DNA of 64,000 bases from Casuarius casuarius. Lineage: Eukaryota; Chordata; Aves; Casuariiformes; Casuariidae. A model generated the notes under the pieces. That model saw only the letters and a program-made list of their open reading frames with translations, made no database searches and was not told the DNA's origin. Numbering within the stretch: the first letter of the stretch is position 1; each line of letters starts with the position of its first letter. The stretch covers positions 3,176,181 through 3,240,180 of the forward strand of contig PTFA01000081.1 in the NCBI GenBank assembly GCA_003342895.1, written 5' to 3'. Below, piece by piece: positions 1-13,427 of this stretch. Made by a program: the position numbers and the translations under genes.

Positions 1-2420
1 TTTCATTTCTAGCCCTGCAGTCATCATTAGTGAAGATTAAACATGCATAAATCAGTCTCTCTTGAAACAGTGAACATCATCAAATGTCACCTTGTTGAAA
101 CTAAAAAAGAAATAAATATTTTTTTTTGTTTTAAAAATTAGATGATGTTGAAAGACAGATGCAATTATTCTGCCACCCCCCACTCTTTTAGCTGCACTAC
201 TGAGCTGCATCTAGTCACTGGTGCTGTAATTCTTTTGTTATCTCAAAACTGGGGGAAATCAAGGTCAGGTCTAGAATTTTGCCCATATGTCTTACAGAAA
301 GTTGCATTACTTAATTTCACCAAAAAGTCCTGGGCCATTTGGAAACCTTGGGTGGGAAGGATCAAATTATGCCCTCAGATACTCTGCTACGCCAATCCTT
401 GGAAGTCACACATATATAATAGAGAGATGAGATTAGCTGTCAATATTGCAAATAAAACTAATTAAGAGCGAATGGTTTAATAACAGAAGATCATATTTCC
501 ATGTTGCCAATTGCTGCTCTTCTATCATGAATCTCTTGNAGTTTATTTAAAAGCCTTACTCCTGAAATAAGGTGATTACATGAGAATCTCACCTTCATTA
601 ACCAGGAGTAATTTCCCAGCCTTTCAGTTGCAAAGAAAAGCTTGGAGATATTAGCTAAGTACACCTTCAAGGCTCTGAAATGGAAACCGTCAACATTTAT
701 TAACATCATCAGTTTTTGAGGGCCTGCTCACATTATTGAACGTTTGAGGTTGGCCACACTCGCACAGCAAGTGATCAGATTCCCTCGAATCCCAAATACC
801 AGNAGGCTCTTTGTCCTTTTGAGGAGGGGGATTTGATGCTCTGTTTATTCACAGCTGTGAAGTTTAGCCCAGCTGCAAGCAGGAATTATGAAGAAAGGTA
901 CTTATGTTAATTTTCATTTTTGCTGACTGTTTGCCCAGAGCTGTCACCTCCCAGGTCGCCAGCAGAATGAGCGCTGCTGACGGCGCTGCACACAGTCACG
1001 GTGGGGTCGGATTAGAGAAGGACCAGGCAAACAAAATTCTTCCATGCATCCTACCTTGGGGAAAAAAAAAGGGGGAATCCAACATTATTCCAGCTTACAG
1101 TTACTCCAGTTAGTTATGCTAGGAAATACTGTTCCCATTAACAGGGAAGCTTGAAGGCATACTGCGAGCACGTACACACAAGCAGATTTTTTTCTGTACT
1201 ATTACCCTTGAACGTAAGTTCAGATAATACACCTACACAAGAAATCTTGGATAAATAAACACAGGGATATAATTCAGATTATAAAGGCTGATAAAAGCTT
1301 AGTTAATGCTGTTCCCCATTCCCTATCGAGATCTAGGGGCTATGGTAAGGTAGGTTTCTCTTAGCCTCACCTACTGCAGCTCTTCGGCTTTGCAGAAATG
1401 ATTAAAAATTAACTGGGCAAGGGAGACAGACTGACTTCATCAGCTCCTATTTAGACCAGATGATTAAAGTTCTGTTTGCGCATGGGAGTTCAAAGTTCAA
1501 GTTCCTGCATTACTGAAAGTTTAATTTTTAATCTTTCTTCAATAGTAAAGGCCCACACAAGTACCCTGGATACGTCCTGCCCCNTGGTGTAGGAAAGTAA
1601 GACCATAAACTTGAAAAGCATTGATGATGGGCATCCGATGTTTGCGTCTACAAAAGCAGCAAAGTCTCCTGCCTGCTGAACGAGCAGTAACCCTGGAAGT
1701 AATCATGTCTCCANTGCTCTTGTTTTGACCAAATATATCATCCTGTTCCAAAGGGTAAATATATTGTTGTGAGAAAAGGAGGCGAGGATGCAGCGGACTG
1801 TTGGATCTCTTCTGTTCCTACTTGATGGAAATGATGTTCCACNTTTCTACCACGGCTTTACTGTCTGCTTTTCCTACACCTACTAGAGCTGCTAGCAGAA
1901 TCACTTAGCCTAACATCAGTAAATAATTAAGAACAAATGTTTAACACGTGATAAATCCTTTGCCGCCAGCCTTTTTTGATGTTCACATTATATCTCATGC
2001 AACGATGCTTTGTTTAGACTCTCACATCAGCCGTGACAAAGGTTAACGTGAGGAATGAGAGACCTTTTCTCCCCCCCAGCCTCACTATCCTTCCAAAACC
2101 AAACTGACCGTTCGCGGAGGCAGGTGGGGGCTCAGCACCTTCCCATATGGAGGGCATTTTCTATATGTTTAGTATGATGCGAGCCTGTGAACTAATATTT
2201 CAGCTGAAGCTACTGTCTGTCACATCTGGTATTTTGAATAATCGGTTAAATGAACAGCAAATTAAATTAAGCCAAGNCAGTGTCATAAACCTAAAGTGTA
2301 TTTCAAAAGGTTCTCCCATACGAAAAGGGAGTCGGCTTAGAAGGCTTTAACGTCCTGACTCTGAGATGCTTAACTGCAAATAAATCAGCTGTCCCTGTAG
2401 CTTTACCCACGGAATAGCCC
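1..2420. other. Non-coding, AT-moderate intergenic or intronic DNA
   Basis: I see no supported gene here. Open frames are 110 codons or less and have no recognisable domain. The sequence is unique-looking, with short T and A runs (for example around 120 and 1060), a few isolated N bases, and no clear interspersed repeat. A weak minus-strand splice-like pair flanks about 44 bases near 1370-1413, but its frame closes at the end, so I do not call it an exon. Confidence 0.7.
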
Positions 2421-5400
2421 ATTAGAGTGGATTAAAAATAAATACGTGTGAGAACGGAGAGAGACAACGCAGATGGAATTTTCTACCTAGAGAGTTGCCA
2501 CAAACAAAAGGCTCCCGACGACTGCAACCAGAGATAGGGGACAAAGCCAGGAATATTGCAGGAGAGGCTGAAGGGGCCGTGCTCGCTTCGCCCGCGCCGG
2601 CTCTGATAGCTTGGCTGCAAAAGAGCCAGGCTGCCCCGCACCACGCACCCGGGCTGTCCTGCACGCAGCCCCCGCGGGCGCTTGCGGCAAAGGAGGTCTG
2701 GGAAAGATGAGCTGGGTTTATCTGCTTGACACCAGGATGAGTGAGCCTGGTGTCCCCAGCAGCTGGTGTCCCCATAGCTCCGCATGTACCCCAGGATTTC
2801 CTCCCGTCTCCTGGAGCTACCAGCTGCATCCCTCCAGTAGCAAACAGAAGGATGGTCCCATGCTCAAGTGATGCAAAGCATCGGCTCATTTGCCTGTAAG
2901 CTCATCTTCGGGGCTGCTCTACACAACTTTGTAGATACACCGATTATACTGATTTCAGCCAAAGGACTGTCTTTTCATATACCTTTAACACCCCTGAGTA
3001 CCATGCTGTCCCAATAAAGTGCTACTGAACAAAACCAGTGGATCATATGTTTCCTTATTCCTTCCTCAAAATGTCGCAGTAAGGCTACGTTGCTGGATAA
3101 CAGCAAGCAGATGGATACCACTGTTCGTCATTGGGCATAGGTATTCGCGCTCCAGTCAAAGATTAATTCCCTCCAATAACCAGCTTTCTCATCTGTTAGT
3201 AGCCCATTACCATGTTCTAAAACATATTTCTCAAGACAGGAATAAAAACGCCTTTCTGTGCCCTACTAAATTATTATAAAGAGAGTAGGAGAGGGATTTC
3301 TGGAGATAACCATAGAAAACGTCCTCTTCGAATAAGCATATGAACAATGACAAATGTTTCCCACAAACAATTTTTGGTGGTGTACACAGCTTCACAGACG
3401 GTTTCTCCCGTTGTTCTCTGAGAAGTCCAGGAACTATATTTTGCCAGCTTTGTTAGGGTTATTATTTCCTCAAAGAGATCAAAAAATAAAAAGGAGCAAG
3501 AAAAAAGGAAAAACTCTTGTTTCGTGAGGAACAGGCTCCTTGCAATAAAAAAAGGAATACCTTCGCCTTTCTTAAACTATCAGACTAAACTATAGAGAAG
3601 AAAAACAATGTGGATTTTACTGACTTGGCAAAATAAACAGAGGATACAGTGCCATTTCTAATGACACAAAATGGTCTAAAATTCCCAAGTGAACACAGAT
3701 CCTGACAAATGTGCTGAGCTTCAGTTCTGACTTTGTGGGACCAGATGCCTCCTTGTCCCCAGTCCCACAGCAAGTGTGTAGCTTGTCTGGGAAGAAAATT
3801 TACATTTCCTGACTCTCATCCCTCTCATTTTAAGTCTTTGTAAAATACTCCAGAAAACTTGCCTTTAAGGTGTTTATTAACCTTGAATTTTGTTTGCTAA
3901 TGAGCTCCTAATCGTGGCACAGCAAGTTCATCAAGTCAACTACTGTACTTCTATAAAACAAAGAGGTACTGCAGCTAATTATAGGTTCAACTCATTACCA
4001 GAGCCCTGCTGTTGTCAAGTTTTATAGCTATTAAACTTTCCAGTTGGCACATCCTGCTGCAAGACACTGTGGCAAGGGCCCTGGCAGATGCCCTCTGCCA
4101 GGCCTCACGGGGACAGCTGAAGATGTGAAAGATGGGTACACGCTAACACGTCACGCTGAACTGCAAGACGAGCAAAAATGTGGACGCTTATTTGTTCCTG
4201 CTGCTGCTATTGAAGTGATAACCAGTGGCTTAGGAAAGCCCATACGGCTGGTCCCAGCAAGAATCAGCAGTGTCTGTCCAAGCTTACTATGCACAACGCA
4301 TCCCAATTTAAAGTATTTTAGTGTCATACTTANTTCTTTTCCTAGCTGAACATGCAGTTTTGCATCACATTTACCAACAAATACCTTTCAAGGGAAATAA
4401 AGGGGGAAGATACCTTCAAAACGTCCCAAGACTTAGNCAGCCACAGACTGCCAGTATTAATTGGGATTAGGGCTGCTTTGAAAACCTTAAACNAACAAAA
4501 CAGCAGCATGCTGGAGGCTTTAGATTTGCCTCTTTTCTCACAACTCTTAGCATCTCCAGTGGGAGCATCTCAGGCCCCCCGGGCATCCACCGAAGCACAG
4601 GGAAATCCTTCCACCAACCTGGTGGGAGCTGGGTGCAATCGCNGCAGATGATCGACACGTCTTCCCTCACTGCTCAGTGAAGAACAATATATTAATAGCA
4701 AATTTATAGCTCAGTTAGTTATTGATTAACAGAGATCCGATAGCNCTCTTATCATTTCAAATTGTTCCTGATTAACGGAAAAGGCAATGAAACTTAAACA
4801 GTGATCTCACGTGTTGGAAGCAGCAACGGCAGAGCACAGGCAGGACAAACGTGCACNTATGTAACTACTGCATTAGCTATGATGTCTGACATCTTGCTCT
4901 GGAAATCTGCATTAACCCAGCTTGACTACAGAAGGAATTAGAACTGAAAAGCAATTTTCTGTATTAATTCTGGGGTCTNAGACACTTTGGGATTCTTCCC
5001 CAGCAGATAATTATATTTCTTGACTCTGTTGGGAGAATGTTTCATTCTCTTTTCTGCCTCACTTATTAAGTGAACTGTTGGTACGAGACCTCAGCTATCC
5101 AGTGTGAGTCCCTAACTGGTGAGGCTCACCATCCCAACACACACCATTACNCTGCGGCGGATAATAGTTGCTCCAAGCCTTTCCTACCCTGTCTTTCTAT
5201 GCCCTGCTCCACTGCCTACAGATTAAGGAACAATTAATAAACAATAAACTCACGCCTATGCTGGAGAAACGAAATATCCCAAGCTGAACATGTGAGAGGT
5301 GAATGACATTTAAATGCAAGCAATTCTGCATCATCCACTCCAGCTCAGTAAATCTGAGCTCTGAGCCAGCCATCCTCTTCCAGACTGCAATGCAACCACC

Positions 5401-5650
5401 GCAGTCGTAACAGCCTCTGGCAACCTGCCTTGCAACGGCCCGCACAGCCCCGGGCAGGCGGACTCCAGGAAAAGCCAGAAGCCAGCACTGAAGGGGCAGA
5501 AACAAAACTACTGAAACTTCTTGAGCTTTTGTCTGGCAATAGCATCCCTTAAAATAGCGCAGATTCAATCAGCGAGCCCCTTCCAAAGAACGCCTGCGTG
5601 CAGAAAAGCCAACCAGAGCACCCCTGAGCACTGACATTAGGTACTATATA
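2421..5650. other. Non-coding DNA with a small GC-rich patch at 2.56-2.86 kb
   Basis: The GC-rich patch at about 2560-2860 gives overlapping open frames on both strands, up to 155 codons on the minus strand. They are alanine-, glycine- and serine-rich, and none resembles a known domain, so they are best read as composition effects. The remainder is AT-moderate. The short piece near 2930-2980 loosely resembles old sauropsid repeats, but too weakly to call. Confidence 0.65.
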
Positions 5651-7180
5651 AAGAGGATCAACAGCTAAAATTATCTATTTGGGATAATAATAATAGTTTT
5701 GGGAACAGGGATCATGTTTCCAGTTCAGCCACTGACTTTTTTGGAATATGGCCATAACCTGCACTGCCCTGAATAACACGCAACACAAATTTGCCATTCA
5801 GAGCGAGGCAAAGAGTTTGCAAAACATTTAGAAACCCTAACAGTAAAACTACTATATTACAAAATCACACTGCCATGCAATAGCTGCTCTTCTGAATGTT
5901 TATGCTGAATGCAACTGCATGCTACTATAATCTTGTCTTATAAAGAAAACACCGATCAAAACCAAAGAAACTCTACCAACCTCTACTACAGGTATAATCA
6001 AAACGGGTTTTATTGACTTGAAGGCAGTACTTAGCCATGCAGATCAAAAAAGGTAATGCATTTATACTTAAAAAATAACAACGCCACACTACCTGATAGC
6101 TGGTGACACTGGATTAATAATTTTAGCAAATCAGAAGGAAGTTAATGTAATCCTCGATTTGCTTTATCTTCAAAGTCACCTATGGCATTTTATAAGGTAG
6201 CTAATATCATCACAGCTGGACANCTATGTAATCTTTTGAGCTCTTTTTCCTTTTCAAAATAAATGTTACAGATTCACCACGATATTGCTAAAATAACTGT
6301 TAATTTACTTGGAAAGATGAAAGAAAGCAGGTGAATTAACAGAGCCTTGAGCTCCATCAAACTCAACAGAAATGCCTGCAGGGCAAAATAGAAATGTGAG
6401 CTCCGGCGCTGCAGATGGTCCGGCAACCAGACCCTCCTGCCGCATCTCCCCCTTTCCGCGGGGCTTGGATTCAGCCTGCTGTGTCCGGGATTTGGGTTTG
6501 GACTTTGATCCAGAGCTGCATAATTGCACGAGATGGCAGACGCACCACGAGAGCAAATTTGCTATCTGAAAACATCAGGTTTGCTCTTTGAAGCTAACAC
6601 TGAAAGCAAAGNTAACGAGGGCCCCAACGCTGAGCTCCATTTCTCTTCCCAGTCTGGCATTTGCGCTCCGCATCTCACTCTGAAAGCTTAACAGGGCTCA
6701 AAAAACGGGAACTAAGAAAAACTCAACTTTAATTAGCAACTAGTTCCAAGCTTCTGCNGTTAAAGCATAACCGCCTGCCCTTTTCTTACCACAACTTTAG
6801 AAATATATATAGCATTCATTTACAAACATTTACATATCAGAAAAGCCTAATCAAGCCTCTCGCATTTCCATGTCACCTGTCATAGATATTTCAGTTATCA
6901 GTAAGCTTGCATAAGGAAATCAAAAATATTTTTCTTCTCGCATAAACTATTGTAGCAATATAATGTAAAAACTTGGAGATAGATGACACTTGAATAGGGG
7001 GAGCTCTGAAAGCTGGAATGATTTATTTCATAATGTTTTCAGGCAGTATAAATAACCTTTAAATGACTCTTCTGCTCTAATTTGCATAAGCAATTGACAG
7101 TTCATTAGATATGAAAAAAACACTAGACAAAAACAAAGCCTAGACAGTCCCGGGGACTTTGGTCCAAATAAGGATCCTGG
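5651..7180. other. AT-rich, CpG-poor block; possible conserved non-coding DNA
   Basis: This block has very few CpGs and no repeat that I recognise. At its 3' end (7076-7106) a perfect octamer, ATTTGCAT at 7080-7087, lies 7 bases before TGACAG at 7095-7100, followed by CATTAG. POU-family factors bind the octamer and MEIS/PBX-type factors bind TGACAG, so the cluster is what a developmental enhancer could look like. Conservation cannot be judged from one sequence. No gene is seen. Confidence 0.45.
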
Positions 7181-7540
7181 GAAGCAACCGCGACTTTGCA
7201 ACGCCGGTGCACAGAGCAGTCCTGCGTAGCTCCTAAACAGGGATGCGCAAATCACTGCTGCTTCCACCTCGAACCACCAAGACATCCCCAGCAAAGCCCG
7301 CGGGAGCGGTACCGGCTTTGCACCGTGCTCAGCAAAGGCTGCGAAAATGGACCCCCAACCCGAACCCCGAGGCCGTAGCACCCCGGGACCAAGGGGGGCC
7401 CTTCAGAGGCACGTCCCGTCGCGACCCGCGGCGAAGGACCAGACACACCAGCCTTGCGGATGACCAGGTCCACGTGCTCTCGCGCTGCAGCCCAAGGCAG
7501 CAGCCCCGGGGCGTGCAAAGGGCGGGCGGGAGAGCAGGGG
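7180..7540. other. CpG-dense patch
   Basis: CpG is common here, roughly a dozen in the 110 bases from 7380 to 7490, against AT-rich CpG-poor sequence on both sides. Open frames on both strands are arginine- and proline-rich and unrecognisable. The patch could be a small unmethylated island, an orphan regulatory element, or a GC-biased gene-conversion hot spot, which birds have in quantity. No TATA box or first exon can be supported. Confidence 0.5.
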
Positions 7541-8907
7541 GAAGAATGAAGACAAGGGAAGATAATTGAAAGTACCAGTGCATTAGTTATGTTGCATATA
7601 TTTAGCGTAATTAGTATTAATAAGCTGTCAGTCAGAAGATGTAGTTGTTAAAAGGCGCTTTCAGTAAGGGAAAATGATAATTGAACTCCTCCATGTATTT
7701 GCCTGTATTTATTNATTCTGCTGTTTTTTTCAGCTCATCGCCACGAAGCCAAGTTTAGCAAAAGTGAAATTAAAGGAGTGAACTGAGCTTTTTTATTCAT
7801 TAAACAGAAAAATGTTCAATCCGCCGCTGCTCTGAGCAGTGCCAATCACAGGAGCAACGCTCAGGAAGCTGAACGGCTCAGGTCTGCCTTCGGTTCTCAC
7901 CAAAACCACAAAGTTTCCAAGCCACAATTTTAAATGAATTCTGCTTTGCAGTATATAAACACTCATTCCCGTGATATCCGGCATAGTACTGCTGCTACTT
8001 TATTCTCTGCTGGCGTGGTAAAACCGCTCCAAATGCACCACAGGGTCCTATCTCGTGGCTTAACATTGCATTTCCTAAAGCTGGACAAATCACATGCAGT
8101 GAATAATGTATTCAATAATTTCCCTACTTTTTTTTTATTATTTTTCAATTCTCTGCAAGCAGCTTTCCGTGTTCCCAAAAGCATCTGTGATGAGAAATGA
8201 GTCACTAAATATTTTATACAAATAGTTATTAGCCTGTATCTTGATCACAAGTTGTTAGTTGCAGATTCAAGCGGGACTGGTGAATTTGGATCGGATTTGT
8301 GGTTTTGACTGCGAATTGGATGCATTTAACTCCCGGAGTGGGTTTTCTTCCTCTGCCTCTCCAGCAGTCCTCCTGACAGCACTTCGGGCATTTCAGGCTC
8401 CAATATTCAGATGGCCAAGCTTAAAGACAGATTAGCTGTGATCACTCCCNAATATCCCCGCTACGTGTTTATACTGTGAGCACTTTCCTCTCCNGGTCTC
8501 ACGTAGGAAAATCACACTTCTGAAGTGAGAGCGAAAAAACCAGGATCATTCCAGATGAGGGATACACGGTATTTCCTGACTAAAGCTACTAAAGTGAAAA
8601 AATAGCTGCTTTTTGGTGATTAGAAGAAGGAGGGGCGAGAGCTGCGCCACGAACGTGGCCCCATGNCGGCCGCCGGACACGGGTGCCCGCACGGGGCTGC
8701 AAAGGCAACGCTGCGGAGATGCCACCTCGCAGCGCCCCTCAACAGCCCGATGTGACTAATCGCCTTATTTGGATTATCACGTTCGGAGCTTTGTTTGGAA
8801 AACGTGACTGTTTTCTGAATACAATTCATTGTCATCATTTGCTGCAGTCGCGGGGAACGGGGTCCCACGCGGCGCTGGGCAGCACACGAGGANGCCACCA
8901 AGCTCAC
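7541..8907. other. Non-coding DNA, with a second CpG-dense patch at 8640-8900
   Basis: A T-tract followed by CAG at about 7725-7735 looks like a plus-strand splice acceptor, but no donor follows within a plausible exon length. The 8640-8900 patch is GC-rich with two N bases. Its overlapping open frames on both strands are not recognisable proteins. Nothing else is seen. Confidence 0.6.
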
Positions 8908-8940
8908 CTTTGATTCCGACCTTCTTAAGGACATGGGAGA
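8908..8940 (-). other. Candidate 33-bp micro-exon (minus strand), unproven
   Basis: On the minus strand a T-rich tract ending in TTTTCAG (acceptor, plus-strand 8941-8950) is followed by 33 bases and then the donor AAAG/GTGAGC (GT at 8906-8907). The length is a multiple of three. Two reading frames are open: one reads S-P-M-S-L-R-R-S-E-S-K, the other contains H-V-L-K-K-V-G-I-K. I do not recognise either. Tiny in-frame exons of this size are known in neuronal genes, but splice signals of this quality also arise by chance a few times in 64 kb, so confidence is low. Confidence 0.25.
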
Positions 8941-10720
8941 CTGAAAATAAATAAATGGCCTTTAAAGACCTTTCACCTTTTCATAATGAAATGCTCTGAA
9001 GCAGCTTGGGACAGGGGAGAGTTTGTGGTCGTTAAATACCTTGACTCTCCAGAGACACGCGGGCGAGCGCGGGGGCTCTCTTCTTCTGCAAGCGTGGCTG
9101 CTACGGGAGCTGGACCTCTGCCCCACCATGGCAAGAGCATTTCAACCTCTTTTCATAGTTGTTTGTTGATACAGGGACCAAAATGATTTTCTTCCAACCT
9201 CTTCCCCGCCCCGACCCCCCCAGGTTTCTTGTGTCCATCGTCCAATGTGTTCATATGTTTTTTCCTCCTTCTCTTATTACCTTTCCTGAGAGTAAAGACG
9301 TTGCAGATGGGCATCAAACTGTGCAAAATGTAAATTATGATTGGGTAGAGTCAGAACATAAAAAATAAGTTATTTGGATGCATTTTTTTTTTCTTAAGGA
9401 CCACAGCACATATGGCATGCTAAAAAAATGTCTAGTGTTCATTAAGGCTAAATGAGACAGGTTAGAGAATCATAGGCACCAAATGGAAAACTCCAAAAAA
9501 AAAAAAGAAATCTGGCTGGCAAATCATTCTGCTGATAATATTTTTTGGATGTTTCCCTCCTGCCCTATCTCCCTCATTTTTCTAAACTGCAAGGACATTT
9601 TCACAAATATTTCACAAATATCCGATGGCTGCTGCTTCGGAGTCTGTCCTCCCCACTGTGCCTTTCTCATTTGAAGGTCATCATCTCCAGCTTGTGAAAT
9701 CATAATTATCTCTCCAGCAAGTAGNGGTGATGTCACGAGCGGCGGATTATGATGACTTCAATGAAAGAAGCAGCAGCAGGAGAAAATGAACTCCTCAGCA
9801 ACCGCAAGCTTGTTTTCCTCCAAAAAAAGATACAGCAGAGAAAAATATCAGCAGAACGATCTCTAAATAGACTATTTTCTGCATGGTGTCAGTGGCTCTC
9901 TCAGAATATGAGGGTAATTTCTGCCATGTGCCAATTTAATAGACTTCAACTTTATTTTAACTCATAGCAGGTCTTACATTTAGCGTAACAGCAGAAGCTT
10001 GCTACTTCTTCTGAAGCTAATACAAGGCCCTCAAAATGCTCGCTTAAAAATAAATGTGCCTCCCTTTAATTCTTAGCAAAATGAAAAAGCCATGATTGAT
10101 GACAAGGTCATCTAAGCCTGAGGCTTTGTTACCGTTAGACAATTCGCCCCTATGTCAAAAAACAGAACAAATAAACTATGTCTGTCAAATTAACCAAATG
10201 CATTTGACATGCAATTATCTTTATTTCTTGCTGTTATAATGCACCTTTGCCAACCTAACTCACACAATTCAATGACTTGCAATGGGTGGTGTCTCATCTC
10301 CAACCACAGTGGAGCCACGATCACATCTGATGCCTTTCTCCTCTCCGGATTCATGGACCAAATCATCTCTGCGGTATGGACTAGAAGACACATACGCCTC
10401 ACTTAGACATTATTTAATTATTGCAAATGTGACTAGAATGACAGCACCGTTGCCCTCCTATGGCATTGACTTTCAGCCAGGATAGACTCTGTGGGAACAC
10501 GAAGCACAAGCTCCCAATGCTGTTATTTTGAATAAAACCGTCAACGTTTCCTGCGCAGAGTTTGGAATACAAGATTTCTATTGTCGCTGCAAATGTTAGA
10601 GTGTGTCTCTTGGGCATCAAATAAAATACATCTCGGTGTTACTGTCAGCGTGAACGAGACATTAAAAGACTTAAATTCTGAATTCCTACAGTTTTACAAA
10701 AATATGACTTAATGGTGTGA
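8941..10720. other. AT-rich non-coding DNA
   Basis: Mostly AT-rich with short A runs (about 9495-9508). Open frames are at most 76 codons and show no domain. The region 9960-10700 has low CpG and looks unique. I recognise no repeat, RNA gene or promoter. Confidence 0.65.
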
Positions 10721-13427
10721 TGACACGCTTCTGCTACCTCTTCCGATTGCCAGTTTCAGGCTGTGCCTTGCAATGCCGATGCTCAAAAGCAGCAGCGCGC
10801 TGTGACTGACGCAAACTCTGGGACATGGAGCGGCTTCTGCTCTCCGAATGAAAACAAAAGCAGCCAAACCGGGAGGCTAGCGGAGCTCGAAACCCCCCAG
10901 CAATGGTGCTCCCCACCACTTGGCTCTGGTGTTGGGTCTACGTGGGAGAGGAACAGGCACCAGCAGCTCCATGCCCGCAGAGGAGCTGGTTTCCAAAGCC
11001 ACATCGCAGCACCAGCAGCCCAACCATCCTGGNTGCAGATTTCAACAGCACGGGGGGAAACCAGGAGGGGAATAAGAGCAGAGCAGCTGCCGTGCCGCAG
11101 GGCCACGGCCGTGCCGGGAGACCCGCATGCATGCCCCCGCGCCAGGGCACCCAAAACATGGAACACGTGGGAACAGATCGTTGTATAGAGCAAAACCGCG
11201 TGGGGTTAGCAGGACGTGCAAAGACTGCTCTTGACGCAGCGGCAGGTGACACGAAGCGACGTCGCTCCTGCCACGAGGCTGCAGGGCTGCGGGAACGGCT
11301 CGCCGCAAGACCCCGCCAGAAGCGACACCAGCGTCAGTGTCACGGCCGCGGAGTTAACCTTTGCCACCTCTGCGTTTAGCTGACTGAGTTTCTCCCTTAA
11401 TGAAGAGGTTTGATTTATGCACAAGTCATTCGCCTTCATAATAAATTTATTAAATGCTCATCTTTTTTTCTCCTCCAGATTTGTCACTTGAAATGTGGTA
11501 ATTGGTGCTCTCCCACTGACGCGGGACGCAGCAAGAACGGGGCACTGGCAGCACCATGTGCACTGGTATTTCACGTGTGCGCTCTTCGTTATCNCCCACA
11601 CCGCTAAGCATCAGCATGTCAACCTCAAACACCGCTTCGGGCACACGTGAGCCACCTTGATCCCCGGGCAAGTGCCATCTGGAAGCACTAGAGCTCCTAC
11701 GCGTGTGCGTACTATCTATACATGCAACTATGGAGAGGTATATAATATATATCATTCTCGTTCCCCCAGCAGAACCCATTTCCCTGAGTTTTAAGGACAT
11801 CACCAGTGTTTCAGAAAGCACAACCAACCTGCGCGTGCTTGGCTTGACGGCNTTGCTCCGTTTCCCATACCCCTGCTTCCCTCGCTCCGCCCACGGGAAG
11901 CGACCGCAGTGCACGGAGCAGCCGTGCGGGATGCCCAAGTCCCTGGGTTAGTAACAGATCTAAAAGACGATCTCAGTTCAGCAAAGAGCTTAAGCAAACA
12001 ACAAACCCAATAAATTCAACGAGGACTAATTATATAGTTAAAGTTAGGCGTGTTTGACTGTGTTGTTGAATCTGATCCTAATCTCTCAGGCTCTTGGCAT
12101 CTTAAAACATGAAAACATGTAAGCTTGTGCCAAGAATCAGCTATAAAAATAATTGCTTTTACTTTAAAAACTAAGTTTTAAATACCTACATAGTTGCAAG
12201 TGATCTTACTTCTTTTCTGCAAGTATCATTTTGCATTAGACCATTGTTTTTCATTTACAATTTGAATAAAAAATACTTCCATTTTAATGAGTTATGTAAT
12301 TTTGCTGAGCTAAATGAATACAGTAGTAAAAGAAAACNATAGAAAATGTGCGCAATCTGAGCAGATTGTATTACTGGCAGAACAAGTTGTAAATCTATTG
12401 CTTAATTAAAATTATTTGAGATGCCAAGATGCGAAAACTCTGCATTACGCTGCCATATAAAATTTACAGCCGACCTTGATAAATTACGATAGCCCGAGCT
12501 ACAAAATTCTGCAATTTGAAAGGTTTCCATTTGTGCACTTAATTTTTTTCCCNCGTTGTATATATATTTTAGGGCCCCCTTTACGTCTCGATTTGATCAA
12601 CGATTGCACGGAACAGCACTTGGGCTCCTGCTCAAAGCTGCAGCGACTGAAAAAGTCATGCAACTGGAAGTCATGACATATTTTAAAATAAAGCTGGCAA
12701 GGTGTTGATGCATTAGCTGGCTTAACTCGCGAGTGCTTCAGGTTTGTTGAGGTTCGCTGCATTGCCTGGAAGGGCGGATTTGGGGAGGACCGCGTGGTCC
12801 CAGCGCGACCGCTGCAGAAGCGCACACGCAGCTTCCCTTGCGATGGCCTAGCGTCGAAGCACCGGGAGTGACGGACATGCACATTATTTGATTTCCCATT
12901 CCAGGGCATTAATAATCACGTGAAACAGCTCTTATANGCAGGGTTTCCTGCACCACCGGCCGCTCTGCAAACTCCCAGGACGAAACCAACCCAGCAGAGA
13001 TTTATTTCTGCGTNGCTCTGCCTTCTGGCTGGCCACACCACTGCGCATATAATTCTTCCTACANGGGTTTCACAATAGAAAAAAAACACAAAATCAAATA
13101 AATGTTAGGAATTTCAATTTAATTAACAGGATGACAAGAAGAGAGAAAGGCAGGAAGGTATTTAGTACCATAATACATTTCTATCTGTGCTGCACTGCTA
13201 TGCCTAGGACGATACATTGAGAGGTTCCCGTCAAAAAAACTGCACAATCCGTATTACATCCTGCAGACACCAGTACCGCACGTACCTGTCTGTAACCGAG
13301 CAAGAGAGGAGAAAATCTCACTCTGAGCAGCAGGAAAGAGAACAGATGGTGCACGAATTCACACACACACACACAAATTCACGCTTTTTTATGACACAGG
13401 GTTACCAGCAAGCTCCTTCCACGCTCG
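10721..13427. other. GC-rich patch (10.86-11.35 kb) followed by an AT-rich block (11.95-12.56 kb)
   Basis: 10860-11350 is GC- and CpG-rich and gives a nest of open frames on both strands (up to 158 codons), which argues for composition rather than coding. 11950-12560 is the opposite: long AT-rich, CpG-poor sequence with several TAAT-type homeodomain core sites, a plausible conserved non-coding element. A dinucleotide AC run lies at about 13361-13375. A minus-strand acceptor-like site near 12648 opens onto a short cysteine-containing frame, but the donor is weak. Confidence 0.5.

Noticed and set aside
12499..12909. Minus-strand acceptor-like site at 12648 with a cysteine-containing frame as an exon
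   Set aside because: The only donor near a plausible end (GTAAAG) is weak, and the peptide is not recognised.
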